Assembly: GCF_012926505.1 (NCBI RefSeq)
Contig: NZ_JABBNT010000002.1
Coordinates: 186,001-250,000 of the forward strand
DNA: 64,000 nt
From: Pacificispira spongiicola
GTDB taxonomy: Bacteria > Pseudomonadota > Alphaproteobacteria > UBA8366 > Aestuariispiraceae
Direction of reading: 5' to 3'
Made by a program: the position numbers and the translations under genes. Below the pieces are notes generated by a model, which worked only from the letters and a program-made list of their open reading frames with translations, was not told where the DNA came from and did no database searches. Within the stretch, counting starts at the first letter, position 1. Each line of letters starts with the position of its first letter. Below are positions 10,024 to 20,033 of the stretch, piece after piece.

Positions 10024-10956
10024 ATGTCGTCCGCAAGCGTGCTGCCGCAATCCGTCGAAGATACCCTGACCCTGCTGTCGCAGGGACGCTACGTCGCCGA
10101 CCGTTCTCTGGCGACGGCCCTGTTTCTGTCCTTGAAACTGCACCGACCGCTGTTCCTGGAAGGGGAAGCCGGTACCGGCAAGACGGAAATCGCGAAAGTC
10201 CTGTCCCAGACTCTGGGCCGACCGCTGATCCGTTTGCAATGTTATGAGGGCCTCGACATCGCCTCCGCGGTCTACGAATGGAATTATGCTCGGCAGATGA
10301 TGGAAATCCGCCTGACGGAAGCGACCGGCGGCGCGGATCGCCTTGCCCTGGAAAGCGATTTGTTTTCCGAACGCTTCCTGATCAAGCGTCCGATCCTCCA
10401 AGCCCTGGAAACCTCGACGGCAGGCCGTGCGCCGGTGTTGCTGATCGACGAATTGGACCGAACCGACGAACCGTTCGAGGCCTTCCTGCTGGAAGTCCTA
10501 TCCGATTTCCAAGTGACGGTCCCCGAATTCGGCACGGTAAAGGCGGAGGAACCGCCGCTGGTGGTGCTGACGTCGAACCGAACGCGCGAAATCCACGACG
10601 CGATCAAGCGGCGCTGCTTCTACTACTGGGTCGATTATCCTGACGCATCGCGCGAATTGGAGATCCTCAAGGTGAAGGCGCCCGAAGCGCCGGAGGCCCT
10701 GAGCCGCCAGATCGTCGCCTTTGTTCAGAAAATCCGCACGCTGGACCTGTTCAAACTGCCCGGCGTGGCGGAGACCATCGACTGGGCCCAGGCATTGACG
10801 CAGTTGGACCGGCTGGCCCTCGACCCCGATACGATCAACGACACGCTGGGCGCGTTGCTGAAATACCAGGACGATATCGCCAAGCTGCGCGGGTCGGAGG
10901 CCGCCCGCATCCTGGATGAAGTGAAGATAGAATTGGCGGAAGCAGGCGCACTATGA
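10024..10956 (+). CDS. coxD: MoxR-type AAA+ ATPase, CoxD-like maturation factor
   Basis: The 310-residue product is a MoxR-family AAA+ ATPase with Walker A GEAGTGKT (47-54), Walker B LLIDELDRTD, and sensor region VLTSNRTREI. In Oligotropha carboxidovorans CoxD is required to build the metal-sulfur active site of CO dehydrogenase. GGGGAG lies ahead of the ATG. It overlaps coxE by 4 bases (ATGA). The pairing of a MoxR ATPase with a VWA protein beside XdhC homologues makes the CoxD assignment firm even though the cluster is 4.5 kb away from coxGSLM. Confidence 0.9.
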   Translation: MSSASVLPQSVEDTLTLLSQGRYVADRSLATALFLSLKLHRPLFLEGEAGTGKTEIAKVLSQTLGRPLIRLQCYEGLDIASAVYEWNYARQMMEIRLTEATGGADRLALESDLFSERFLIKRPILQALETSTAGRAPVLLIDELDRTDEPFEAFLLEVLSDFQVTVPEFGTVKAEEPPLVVLTSNRTREIHDAIKRRCFYYWVDYPDASRELEILKVKAPEAPEALSRQIVAFVQKIRTLDLFKLPGVAETIDWAQALTQLDRLALDPDTINDTLGALLKYQDDIAKLRGSEAARILDEVKIELAEAGAL

Positions 10957-12224
10957 CCGACAAAACGGCCACGCCCGCCCCTGACTTGGCCCCCAACCTC
11001 GTCCTTGGCGAGGTCGACGGCGGACGGCTGGCCGAAAACATCATGCATTTTGCGCGCGTGCTGCGTGCGGCGGGCCTGCCCGTCGGTCCCGGCAAGGTCC
11101 TGCAGGCGTTGGAGGCGGTCTCCGCCGTTGGCGTCGCCGACCGGCAGGATTTCTACTGGACCCTGCACGCCGTCTTCGTGAATCGGCGCGATCAGCGGGA
11201 ATTGTTCGATCAGGCGTTTCATTTCTTCTGGCGCAATCCGAACCTCCTGGAAAAGGCCATGGCGATGATGCTGCCCGCCATGAAGGGGGAACAGCCGCCG
11301 GAACGCCCCGAGATGGCGACGCGCCTTCAGGAAGCCCTGGCCAAGGAACGCCCGCCGGAAGAAGCCGGGTCAGACGGCGAGGATGAAGAAGAAAGCTTCG
11401 ACATCGACGCCAGCCTGACCTGGTCGAAAAGCGAGGTTTTGGCGGAAAAAGACTTCGAGAAAATGACGACGGCGGAGCTGGAAGAAGCACGCCGCGCCAT
11501 TCGCCGCCTGCGCCTCGCCTTCCATCCGGTGCCGAGCCGCCGTTTCTATGCCGACCCGAAAGGCCACCGCACCGACTTGCGCGCAACCTTACGCCGCGCG
11601 GCGCGGTCGGGCGGCGATATCGCCAAACTGTCGATGCGCAAGCGCCGCCGTCGCGTGCCGCCACTGGTCGTGCTGTGCGATATTTCGGGATCGATGGATC
11701 GCTACGCCCGGATGATGCTGCATTTCATTCATGCGCTGACCAACGACCGGGACCGGGTACACAGTTTCCTGTTCGGGACGCGACTGACCAACGTGACCCG
11801 CACCATGCGGCGCAAGGACCCGGACGTTGCCGTCGATCAATGTGCCACCCTTGTCGCGGATTGGGCGGGCGGCACGCGGATCGGCCACACATTGGCGGAA
11901 TTCAACCGCGACTGGTCCCGGCGTGTCTTGAGTCAGGGGCCTATCGTATTACTGATTTCCGATGGGCTGGACCGGGACGGTGCGGCGGGGTTGGAGGCGG
12001 AGATGGATCGCCTACATAAGTCCTGCCGGTCGCTGATCTGGCTGAACCCGTTACTGCGATGGGACGGCTACGAACCGAAGGCGAGCGGCGCGCGTGCGAT
12101 GATCCGGCATGTCGACAGTTTCCGGCCGATCCACAATCTGGACAGCCTCACCAAGCTGGCGGACGCCCTGACCCACGGCGCGCAACGGCAAAATCTGCGG
12201 GAATGGAAGGAACTGGCGGCATGA
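10953..12224 (+). CDS. coxE: VWA-domain protein, CoxE-like partner of the AAA+ ATPase
   Basis: The 423-residue product has an acidic middle (about residues 130-150) and a C-terminal von Willebrand A domain whose metal-ion-dependent adhesion site is DISGS (243-247), with a later conserved Thr/Asp (GGTRIGHTL, SDGLDRDG). CoxE works with CoxD in maturation of the molybdenum centre. It is coupled by ATGA overlaps to both the upstream ATPase and the downstream XdhC-like gene. Confidence 0.9.
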   Translation: MTDKTATPAPDLAPNLVLGEVDGGRLAENIMHFARVLRAAGLPVGPGKVLQALEAVSAVGVADRQDFYWTLHAVFVNRRDQRELFDQAFHFFWRNPNLLEKAMAMMLPAMKGEQPPERPEMATRLQEALAKERPPEEAGSDGEDEEESFDIDASLTWSKSEVLAEKDFEKMTTAELEEARRAIRRLRLAFHPVPSRRFYADPKGHRTDLRATLRRAARSGGDIAKLSMRKRRRRVPPLVVLCDISGSMDRYARMMLHFIHALTNDRDRVHSFLFGTRLTNVTRTMRRKDPDVAVDQCATLVADWAGGTRIGHTLAEFNRDWSRRVLSQGPIVLLISDGLDRDGAAGLEAEMDRLHKSCRSLIWLNPLLRWDGYEPKASGARAMIRHVDSFRPIHNLDSLTKLADALTHGAQRQNLREWKELAA

Positions 12225-12544
12225 GTGAGATAATCGATCCCCTGACCCAGGCGAAGGAATGGCAAGACCAGGGGAAGAAGGTCGCCCTGGCGACGGTCGT
12301 TGAGACCTGGGGCTCCTCCCCCCGCCCGCCGGGCAGCCAGCTTGTCGTCAATGAGGATGCGGGATTCGAAGGGTCCGTGTCCGGCGGCTGTATCGAAGGC
12401 GCGGTCGTGACCGAAGCCATGGATGTGATGGAAACCGGCGTGCCGAAGCTGATGGAATTCGGCGTGTCCGATGCCATGGCCTGGGAAGTCGGTCTGGCCT
12501 GCGGCGGGACCGTGAAGGTCTTCGTCGAAAAGCTGGAGGCCTGA
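12221..12544 (+). CDS. XdhC/CoxI-like protein, N-terminal domain only
   Basis: The 107-residue product matches only the N-terminal XdhC_CoxI domain: ALATVVETWGSSPRPPGSQLVV...GSVSGGCIEGAV...GLACGGTVKVF. XdhC proteins bind the molybdenum cofactor, help in its sulfuration and hand it to the apoenzyme. The Rossmann part that normally follows is encoded by the next ORF, after a 3-base gap. The gene overlaps coxE by 4 bases. The two halves are separate ORFs with their own starts, and no frameshift repair would be needed for function. Confidence 0.88.
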   Translation: MSEIIDPLTQAKEWQDQGKKVALATVVETWGSSPRPPGSQLVVNEDAGFEGSVSGGCIEGAVVTEAMDVMETGVPKLMEFGVSDAMAWEVGLACGGTVKVFVEKLEA

Positions 12545-12547
12545 GGC

Positions 12548-13239
12548 ATGAAACGGGCCTTTCTGGAACGCCTGGAGGCCGCACGGCAGGCGAAGCAGCC
12601 GACCGTTGTGGCGACGCGCCTGTCCGACGGCGCGCAGGCGTTGATCGTCGATGGCGACGTGGTCGCAGGCGACCTGGCCGTTACCCCGGCGATTGCCGAC
12701 GCCGCACAGACCGCCCTGCGGCGCGATAAATCGGGAACGGAGGATGGCGTCTTCCTGCAAATCTTCAATCCGCCGCTGCGTCTGATCATCGTCGGGGCGG
12801 TGCATATCGCCCAGGTCCTGGCGCCCATGGCGACCCTGTCCGGATACGGCGTCACCGTCATCGATCCGCGCGGAGCCTGGGCCAGCGCGGAACGATTCCC
12901 CGATATCGCCGTCATTCAGGACTGGCCGGAAGAAGCCATGCAATCCCTTGCCCCCGACCGGCGGACGGCGGTGGTGGCCCTGACCCACGATCCGAAATTG
13001 GACGATCCGGCATTGGCGGTCGCATTGGCGACCGACGCCTTCTATGTCGGGGCGCTGGGCAGCAAGAAAACCGCCGCTGCCCGTGCCGTCCGTCTGAAAG
13101 ACTCCGGTGTGTCCGACGGTGCCATCGCCCGTATCGACGGCCCGATCGGCATGAATATCGGGGCAGTCTCCCCCGCCGAAATTGCCGTGGCGATCCTGGC
13201 CAAAATCACCCTGACCCTGCGGGGACCGAAAGGCGGCTG

Positions 13240-13240
<1 letters not shown>
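12548..13240 (+). CDS. XdhC-like protein, Rossmann C-terminal domain
   Basis: The 230-residue product carries the XdhC_C domain: LRLIIVGAVHIAQVLAPMATLSGY (about residues 78-101) is the Rossmann start, with VVALTHDPKLDDPAL and YVGALGSKKT motifs further on and IGMNIGAVSPAEIAVAILA at the end, all typical of XdhC/CoxI. It probably acts with the 107-residue protein just upstream as one cofactor-handling unit. The stop codon overlaps the next ATG by one base (TGATG). Confidence 0.9.
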
Positions 13241-14856
<1,616 letters not shown>

Positions 14857-14941
14857 GCATTCGCACGGCGCGCCCGATAGTGCCGCTGGAATTGTTCATA
14901 CAAATAACCGAACAGCACATCATCGAACGAATGGGGACGTT

Positions 14942-16246
14942 ATGACGGAACAGTACGATGCCATCGTGATCGGCGCGGGCGTAATCGGCAGCGCGGTCGG
15001 ACTGGAACTGGCGCGCAAGGGCTACAGAACGCTGAACATCGATAAGCTGCCGGCGGCGGGCTACGGCTCCACCTCCGGCTCCTGCGCGATCATCCGCACC
15101 TATTATTCCACCGTCGACGGCTCGGCCCTCGCCTATGAAGGCTATTTCTACTGGAAAAACTGGCAGGATTATCTGGGCCTGGACGACAGCGACGACATCG
15201 CCGTCTTCCACGAATGCGGCACCATGGTGATGAAGGTCGAAGCCAACGGCTATATGGCCCGCGCCAAGGACATTGCCGACGAAATCGGCGTCAGCTACGA
15301 AGAATGGACGAATAACGACATCCGTCAAAAGATGCCGCATTACGACCTGCGCTGCTACCATCCCGCCAAACGCCCGGAAGACGACGGGTTCGGCGAACCG
15401 ACCGGCGGCGAAGTCGGCGGCGCGCTTTTCTTCCCACAAGGCGGCTATATCAACGACCCGGCCCTGTCCGCGCAGAACCTGCGCGCGGCGGCTGAGAATC
15501 TGGGGGGAAAGTTCAAGTTCAACGCGGAAATCGTTGAAATCAATAAAAATGCAGATGGCTCCGTTTCCGGCGTAACGCTGAAGGACGGCACCCGGATCGA
15601 CGCGCCGATCGTCGTCAACGTCGCCGGACCGCATTCCGCCAAGGTCAATGCCATGGCGGGCGCTCTGGACGACATGAAGGTCGGCACCCGCCCTTATAAG
15701 CAGGAGGTTGTCCATGTCCCGATGCCGGTTGAGGGCTGGTACGAAAACGGCTGGGTCACGTCGGACAGCGATATCTGCTGCTATACAAGGCCGGAGAAAG
15801 GCAACTTCCTGCTGATCGGATCGGAAGATCCGCCCTGCGATCACCAGATCGAGGTCGACCCGGACGATTGGGACCGGAACTTCTCCGAACAGTGGCGGGT
15901 CCAGGCGCTGCGCATGGCGCAACGTATCCCGTCACTGGGCATCCCCAGCCAGATGAAGGGCGTGACGGAACTGTACGATGTCGCCGACGACTGGATTCCG
16001 ATCTACGACAAATCCTGCGTACCGGGTTTTTACATGGCGATCGGCAGTTCCGGGAACCAGTACAAGAACGCCCCCGTCGCCGGTAAGATGATGGCGGAAC
16101 TGATCGATGCAGAACGCAAGGGCCGCGACCATGACAAGGATCCGGTTCAGTTCCACATGGCCTATACCGGGCGGAACCTGAATATCGGCTTCTTCTCCCG
16201 TCTGCGGGAAATCAACAAGGACAGCACCTTCTCCGTCCTCGGCTAA
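14942..16246 (+). CDS. FAD-dependent oxidoreductase of the DAO family
   Basis: The start at 14942 was chosen because the dinucleotide-binding motif VIGAGVIGSAVG (residues 9-20) then sits at the normal place; the open frame upstream belongs to the mobA fusion region. The 434-residue product resembles sarcosine/dimethylglycine/D-amino-acid oxidase-type flavoproteins, with VNVAGPHSAKVNAMAG in the FAD domain and GSSGNQYKNAPVAGKMMAELI near the C-terminus. The substrate cannot be told. It follows the MCD-cofactor gene by 85 bp and may or may not belong to the same operon. Its stop shares bases with that of exoD (CTAA). Confidence 0.82.
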   Translation: MTEQYDAIVIGAGVIGSAVGLELARKGYRTLNIDKLPAAGYGSTSGSCAIIRTYYSTVDGSALAYEGYFYWKNWQDYLGLDDSDDIAVFHECGTMVMKVEANGYMARAKDIADEIGVSYEEWTNNDIRQKMPHYDLRCYHPAKRPEDDGFGEPTGGEVGGALFFPQGGYINDPALSAQNLRAAAENLGGKFKFNAEIVEINKNADGSVSGVTLKDGTRIDAPIVVNVAGPHSAKVNAMAGALDDMKVGTRPYKQEVVHVPMPVEGWYENGWVTSDSDICCYTRPEKGNFLLIGSEDPPCDHQIEVDPDDWDRNFSEQWRVQALRMAQRIPSLGIPSQMKGVTELYDVADDWIPIYDKSCVPGFYMAIGSSGNQYKNAPVAGKMMAELIDAERKGRDHDKDPVQFHMAYTGRNLNIGFFSRLREINKDSTFSVLG

Positions 16247-16857
16247 AGGCCGTTCAGCAGATAGACGCCCAAACCGACCGCCCCGGCGGCGACGGCCCCT
16301 GCGATGAGCGCGAGGAGCCCGTCGTCGCTGGTCAGCGCGAGACCGAAAGCGGCAATGGCCAGCGCCGGGACCGTTGCCGCGAAGGGCACGAAAGCGAATG
16401 GGATCATCAACAACGACATCCCGACGGCCAACAGAATGCCGCCTAGCAGAAACGGCTGGTCCAACAGGAACGATAAGCGCGGTTTCAGCAACCGATCCAC
16501 TGTCCGCGCCACCGGACGGGCCCAGCGCAGCGCGGCCTGCCCCTTCTCCGGGGTCAATTCGATCGCCGTCAGTCGCTTCGGCAGCCAGATCGCGCCGGGC
16601 GACAACAGCATCTGCCCCGCAACCACAAGGCAAAGAAGCGCGGTCGCCAGCGTCACGCCGGGAATGGCCCCGATCGGCCCGGCCGCCAGGAAACCCGTGA
16701 GGAACAGGACCGGCCCGTGGCTGCGCCGCCCAAAGGCGGTGAGTGCATCCCCGACGGTCGGCTTCTGGTCAGTCCCGGTTCCGGAGCTATCGGACTGAAG
16801 ACAGTCCTCCACCCCATCCAAAAGATCGGACAGGTTCTTCGGCGTCTTGTTTGTCAT
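16243..16857 (-). CDS. exoD: ExoD-family membrane protein
   Basis: The 204-residue product has four or five hydrophobic segments and the ExoD patterns GDALTAFGRRSHGPVLFLTGF and PGAIPGVTLA-like motif. ExoD was first described in rhizobia, where it affects exopolysaccharide and alkali tolerance; its biochemical activity is unknown. An ATG at 16857 is preferred over a TTG 24 bases upstream. It is convergent with, and shares stop bases with, the oxidoreductase gene. Confidence 0.85.
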   Translation of the reverse strand: MTNKTPKNLSDLLDGVEDCLQSDSSGTGTDQKPTVGDALTAFGRRSHGPVLFLTGFLAAGPIGAIPGVTLATALLCLVVAGQMLLSPGAIWLPKRLTAIELTPEKGQAALRWARPVARTVDRLLKPRLSFLLDQPFLLGGILLAVGMSLLMIPFAFVPFAATVPALAIAAFGLALTSDDGLLALIAGAVAAGAVGLGVYLLNGL

Positions 16858-16881
16858 CTTTTTTTCTGTCGGAAACGGCAA

Positions 16882-16910
16882 TCGGCGCCCCGCATATCGC
16901 AGGGCGCCGA
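16882..16910. repeat. Perfect 9-bp inverted repeat between the small secreted protein gene and exoD
   Basis: TCGGCGCCC and GGGCGCCGA are separated by 11 bases. No T-run follows on either strand within a few bases, so it is only a weak terminator candidate for the gene ending at 16939. Confidence 0.4.
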
Positions 16911-16938
16911 CACCTAGGGTGGGAAGGGACGGGTTCGG

Positions 16939-17256
16939 TTACGAACTACCGTCCGTCATTTCCTTCCATTCCTGTTCGAAGTCCTGCCAATTTTCCTGGA
17001 ACGCCTGCTTCGCGGCCTCCCAATTCTCGTCGGCGGCTTCGGTCATTTCGGTCCAACTTTCCTGAACCTCCGCCCAGGCGGCCTTGGCGTCGTCGCTCAG
17101 GTCGCCGTCGTTCATTTCGGCCTGTTTGGCCTCGATCATCTGGTGGACCTGCGACTCGTAGGCCTGACGGTCCGGGTTGGTTTCCCCGCTGGCAAAGGCC
17201 ATCGGCGCGGCGGCCAGGCCAAGAGCAACGGTCGCTGCAGTCAGAAGCGGTTTCAT
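16939..17256 (-). CDS. Small exported, acidic, Trp-patterned helical protein
   Basis: The 105-residue product starts at 17256 after a strong GGAGG; it has a signal peptide (MKPLLTAATVALGLAAAPMAFA, cleavage after about residue 22) and a mature part of about 83 residues that looks wholly helical and acidic. Trp recurs in AAWAEVQESW, ENWEAAKQAFQENW and EQEWKEM with 7- to 11-residue spacing, giving one aromatic face. I do not recognise a family with confidence; it resembles in style small periplasmic stress or lipid-binding helical proteins. No operon partner is evident. Confidence 0.75.
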   Translation of the reverse strand: MKPLLTAATVALGLAAAPMAFASGETNPDRQAYESQVHQMIEAKQAEMNDGDLSDDAKAAWAEVQESWTEMTEAADENWEAAKQAFQENWQDFEQEWKEMTDGSS

Positions 17257-17525
17257 TCCATCCTCCTCTTCCATGCCCGCCACAGATCGCCGTACGCGGC
17301 ATCATTGCCGGTCGACTTGCGGCGTGGGTGACTAGATGGGAACGACCGTTCTCGGAACAACAAAAACCATTGATATTTCGGCCTTTTTCACAAAATCGCC
17401 AAATTTCACACTCTATGGAAACAGGGCGCTGTCCAGCGATTGGCAAGGGATAGCGTTCCCCCGCACGCCCATCCGTGCCAAGATGTCGCCACGTTTCGAT
17501 TTAGGTCGCATTTGGGGGAATTTTT

Positions 17526-18158
17526 ATGCTTGAAACGGCGTTGGTGGCCTTTGCGACCCTGTTCGCCACCGTCGGCCCTTTCGACGTGGCGATTATCTTC
17601 GCCTCCCTGACCGCGGATCAGACGCCGCGTCAGCGGATGCGGATGGCGGTCAAGGGAACCCTGGTCGCGACCGCGATCCTGATCCCCTTCGCCTTCGGCG
17701 GGGAATTGGTCCTGAATCTATTCGGCATCACCCTGCCCGCCTTCCGCATCGCGGGCGGTCTGCTGCTGTTCCTGATCGCCATCGACCTCGTCTTCGCGCG
17801 CCATTCCGGCGGCACATCCATCACGGACGAGGAAAACAAGGAAGCCACGGCCAGTCAGGATATTTCCGTTTTCCCGCTGGCGACGCCGCTGATCGCCGGA
17901 CCGGGTGTCATGGGGGCCCTGGTCCTTGCCATGACCCACGCAGAAGGCCATCCGGTGGAACAGGCCCTCGTCATCCTAGCCCTTATCGGCGTGATGGCGG
18001 TTACGTTGATCTGCATGTTGTTGACGTCACAGCTCCAGAAATATCTGGGTCGCACCGGCGTCCATGTCATCTCCCGCGTCTTCGGTGTGATCCTGGCGGC
18101 GCTCGCCGTTCAGTTCGTGCTGGATGGGCTGGAAGGCAGCGGTCTCTTACCGACTTAG
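17526..18158 (+). CDS. MarC-family integral membrane protein
   Basis: The 210-residue product has six predicted membrane segments and MarC motifs: TVGPFDVAIIFASLT near the N-terminus, PLATPLIAGPGVMGALVLAM in the middle and ISRVFGVILAALAVQFVLDGL at the end. The family (also called UPF0056, with MarC and YchE) has no proven transport substrate. A GGGGGAATTTTT stretch upstream gives a distant Shine-Dalgarno. The gene stands alone between a divergent small gene and a convergent ABC operon. Confidence 0.9.
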   Translation: MLETALVAFATLFATVGPFDVAIIFASLTADQTPRQRMRMAVKGTLVATAILIPFAFGGELVLNLFGITLPAFRIAGGLLLFLIAIDLVFARHSGGTSITDEENKEATASQDISVFPLATPLIAGPGVMGALVLAMTHAEGHPVEQALVILALIGVMAVTLICMLLTSQLQKYLGRTGVHVISRVFGVILAALAVQFVLDGLEGSGLLPT

Positions 18159-18213
18159 TCTTTTTCGAATACGGGTTTCTAACGCGACCGTCGGATCGGG
18201 ACGCGATCCGGGG

Positions 18214-18963
18214 TCAATCCGGCATCTCCACAATCAGTTGCGGCACGCCACGAGAACACGGCTCGATACGCGCCTTTACACCATAGACGCGCCAAAGCGT
18301 GTCGGATGTGATCACCGAGGCAGTCGGACCGCAATCGACAAGCCGACCCGACTGCAAAAGCATGGCCTGGTCCGTGAAGCGGAGCGCATGTCCCAGGTCA
18401 TGCAGCGCGACCAAGATCAGCATGCCGCGGTCGCGCGCAATGCGTTTCAATAAAGCGAGGAAGCCGATCTGACGATTGAGGTCGAGTGCCGCCGTCGGCT
18501 CGTCCAGCAGCAGGATTTCCGGTTGTTGGACAAGTGCCTGGGCAGCGCCGACCATCTGTCTTTGGCCGCCGCTGAGATTGCCCAATTCCCGTTTGGCGAT
18601 TTCCGAAATACCGAGCTCCGCCAGAGTGGCGTCGACCCGGTCGAGATCTTCGTCGGAAACCTTCAGCCGCCGCCCCTGCATACGCGCAAGAAGGACGGAC
18701 TCATACACCGTTAGGGCGGCATTCGCCCCAGTATCCTGTGGCATATAGACGATCGGGCGGCTGCTCTCGGCACCATCCACGCAGACCGCACCCCCGCCTT
18801 TCAGCAACCCGAAAATTCGACGGAACAAGGTCGATTTGCCGGCGGCGTTCGGCCCCAGCAACCCCACGACTTGCCCACCCGGAAATCTGGGCGTCGTCAC
18901 CTCTCTAAGAATTTCTTCGGATCCATATCGCGCGGTCAACCGATCCAACTGCAAGCCTACCAT
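18214..18963 (-). CDS. Iron-siderophore type ABC transporter ATPase (FecE/FepC-like)
   Basis: The 249-residue product has Walker A GPNAAGKST (37-45), a Q-loop (VYMPQDTG), signature LSGGQRQM and Walker B ILLLDEPTAALD. It overlaps the permease gene by 7 bases. It is the last gene of a three-gene minus-strand operon (binding protein, permease, ATPase) under a Fur-like box. The substrate is probably a ferric chelate, inferred from the FecCD-type permease and the Fur site. Confidence 0.92.
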   Translation of the reverse strand: MVGLQLDRLTARYGSEEILREVTTPRFPGGQVVGLLGPNAAGKSTLFRRIFGLLKGGGAVCVDGAESSRPIVYMPQDTGANAALTVYESVLLARMQGRRLKVSDEDLDRVDATLAELGISEIAKRELGNLSGGQRQMVGAAQALVQQPEILLLDEPTAALDLNRQIGFLALLKRIARDRGMLILVALHDLGHALRFTDQAMLLQSGRLVDCGPTASVITSDTLWRVYGVKARIEPCSRGVPQLIVEMPD

Positions 18964-20033
18964 GTCGAACTCTTCTTATTCAGGATCAGGTATAGAAAGA
19001 ACGGAATGCCGACCAGCGAGGTGACGATGCCGATCGGGATGATCGTGCCCGGCAGGATCATTTTCGACAGGACGGAGCCGACAGACAGCAGAAGCGCACC
19101 GCACAGCGCCGCTCCCGGCAGGAAAAACCGCTGATCCTCGCCGACCAGAATCCGCGCGACATGCGGACCGACAAGACCTATGAAGCCGATCGTTCCCACG
19201 AAGCATACGGCGATCGCCGCCAGGACGGACACGAGCACCAGCACCTCCAACCGCAGGGCCTTCGGGTTCACCCCCATGCTTTCGGCTTTCGCATCGCCCA
19301 GCCGCATTGCCGTCAGGGCCCAGCCATGTCGGGCCAACAGAGGCAATACCAAGGCCAAGACACCGGTCGAAATCCAAAGCTTTGTCCATGTCGCCTTGGT
19401 CAAACTGCCCATGGTCCAAAACACGACGGCGGAAACAGCCTGCTGATCCGCGAAAAATTGGATCAACGCCATCAACGAATTGAATACGAAGACCATGGCA
19501 ATCCCCAGCAGGACAATCGTCTCGATCGTCACACCGCGCCGCATGCTTAACGTATGGATCAGGAAAGAGGTCAGCATGGCCATGACGAAAGCATTGATCG
19601 GGATCACATAGTCGACGGCGGCGGGGACCAATACGACACCGAAAGCAAGCGCCAGCGCCGCGCCGAAACTGGCCCCGGCGGAAATGCCGAGCGTGAACGG
19701 GCTCGCCAAGGGATTGCTGAGGATTGTTTGCATTTGCGCACCCGCGACAGCGAGGCTTGCCCCCACGGTGAGCGCCATCAGCGCGACCGGCATCCGGATT
19801 TCCCACAAAATCACGCGCGCCTGAACATCGACGGCGTCCGGCGTAAACAAGGCGGCAAACACCTCTCCCAGACTGTATCGCGCCGGGCCGAGCGCCAAAT
19901 CGGCACAGGTGCTTAAGAACAGCGCGGCAACAATGCCGACCAGGATGGCCTGGCGGCGAAAGACAAGGGCGCGGTAAAAACCGCGCCCCTCTGCCATATT
20001 GCCGGGCACCGACGACATCGGTTTACTCGTCAT
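18957..20033 (-). CDS. FecCD-family ABC transporter permease
   Basis: The 358-residue product has about ten membrane helices and FecCD/BtuC motifs: RMPVALMALTVGASLAVAGAQMQTILSNPLASPFTLGISAGASFGAA contains the conserved N-P-L-A-x-P and LG-GASxGA elements, and FVGPHVAR-type IGFIGLVGPHVARILVGEDQRF lies near the end. It overlaps the binding-protein gene by 11 bases and the ATPase gene by 7. Only one permease gene is present, so it likely works as a homodimer. Confidence 0.93.
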   Translation of the reverse strand: MTSKPMSSVPGNMAEGRGFYRALVFRRQAILVGIVAALFLSTCADLALGPARYSLGEVFAALFTPDAVDVQARVILWEIRMPVALMALTVGASLAVAGAQMQTILSNPLASPFTLGISAGASFGAALALAFGVVLVPAAVDYVIPINAFVMAMLTSFLIHTLSMRRGVTIETIVLLGIAMVFVFNSLMALIQFFADQQAVSAVVFWTMGSLTKATWTKLWISTGVLALVLPLLARHGWALTAMRLGDAKAESMGVNPKALRLEVLVLVSVLAAIAVCFVGTIGFIGLVGPHVARILVGEDQRFFLPGAALCGALLLSVGSVLSKMILPGTIIPIGIVTSLVGIPFFLYLILNKKSSTW

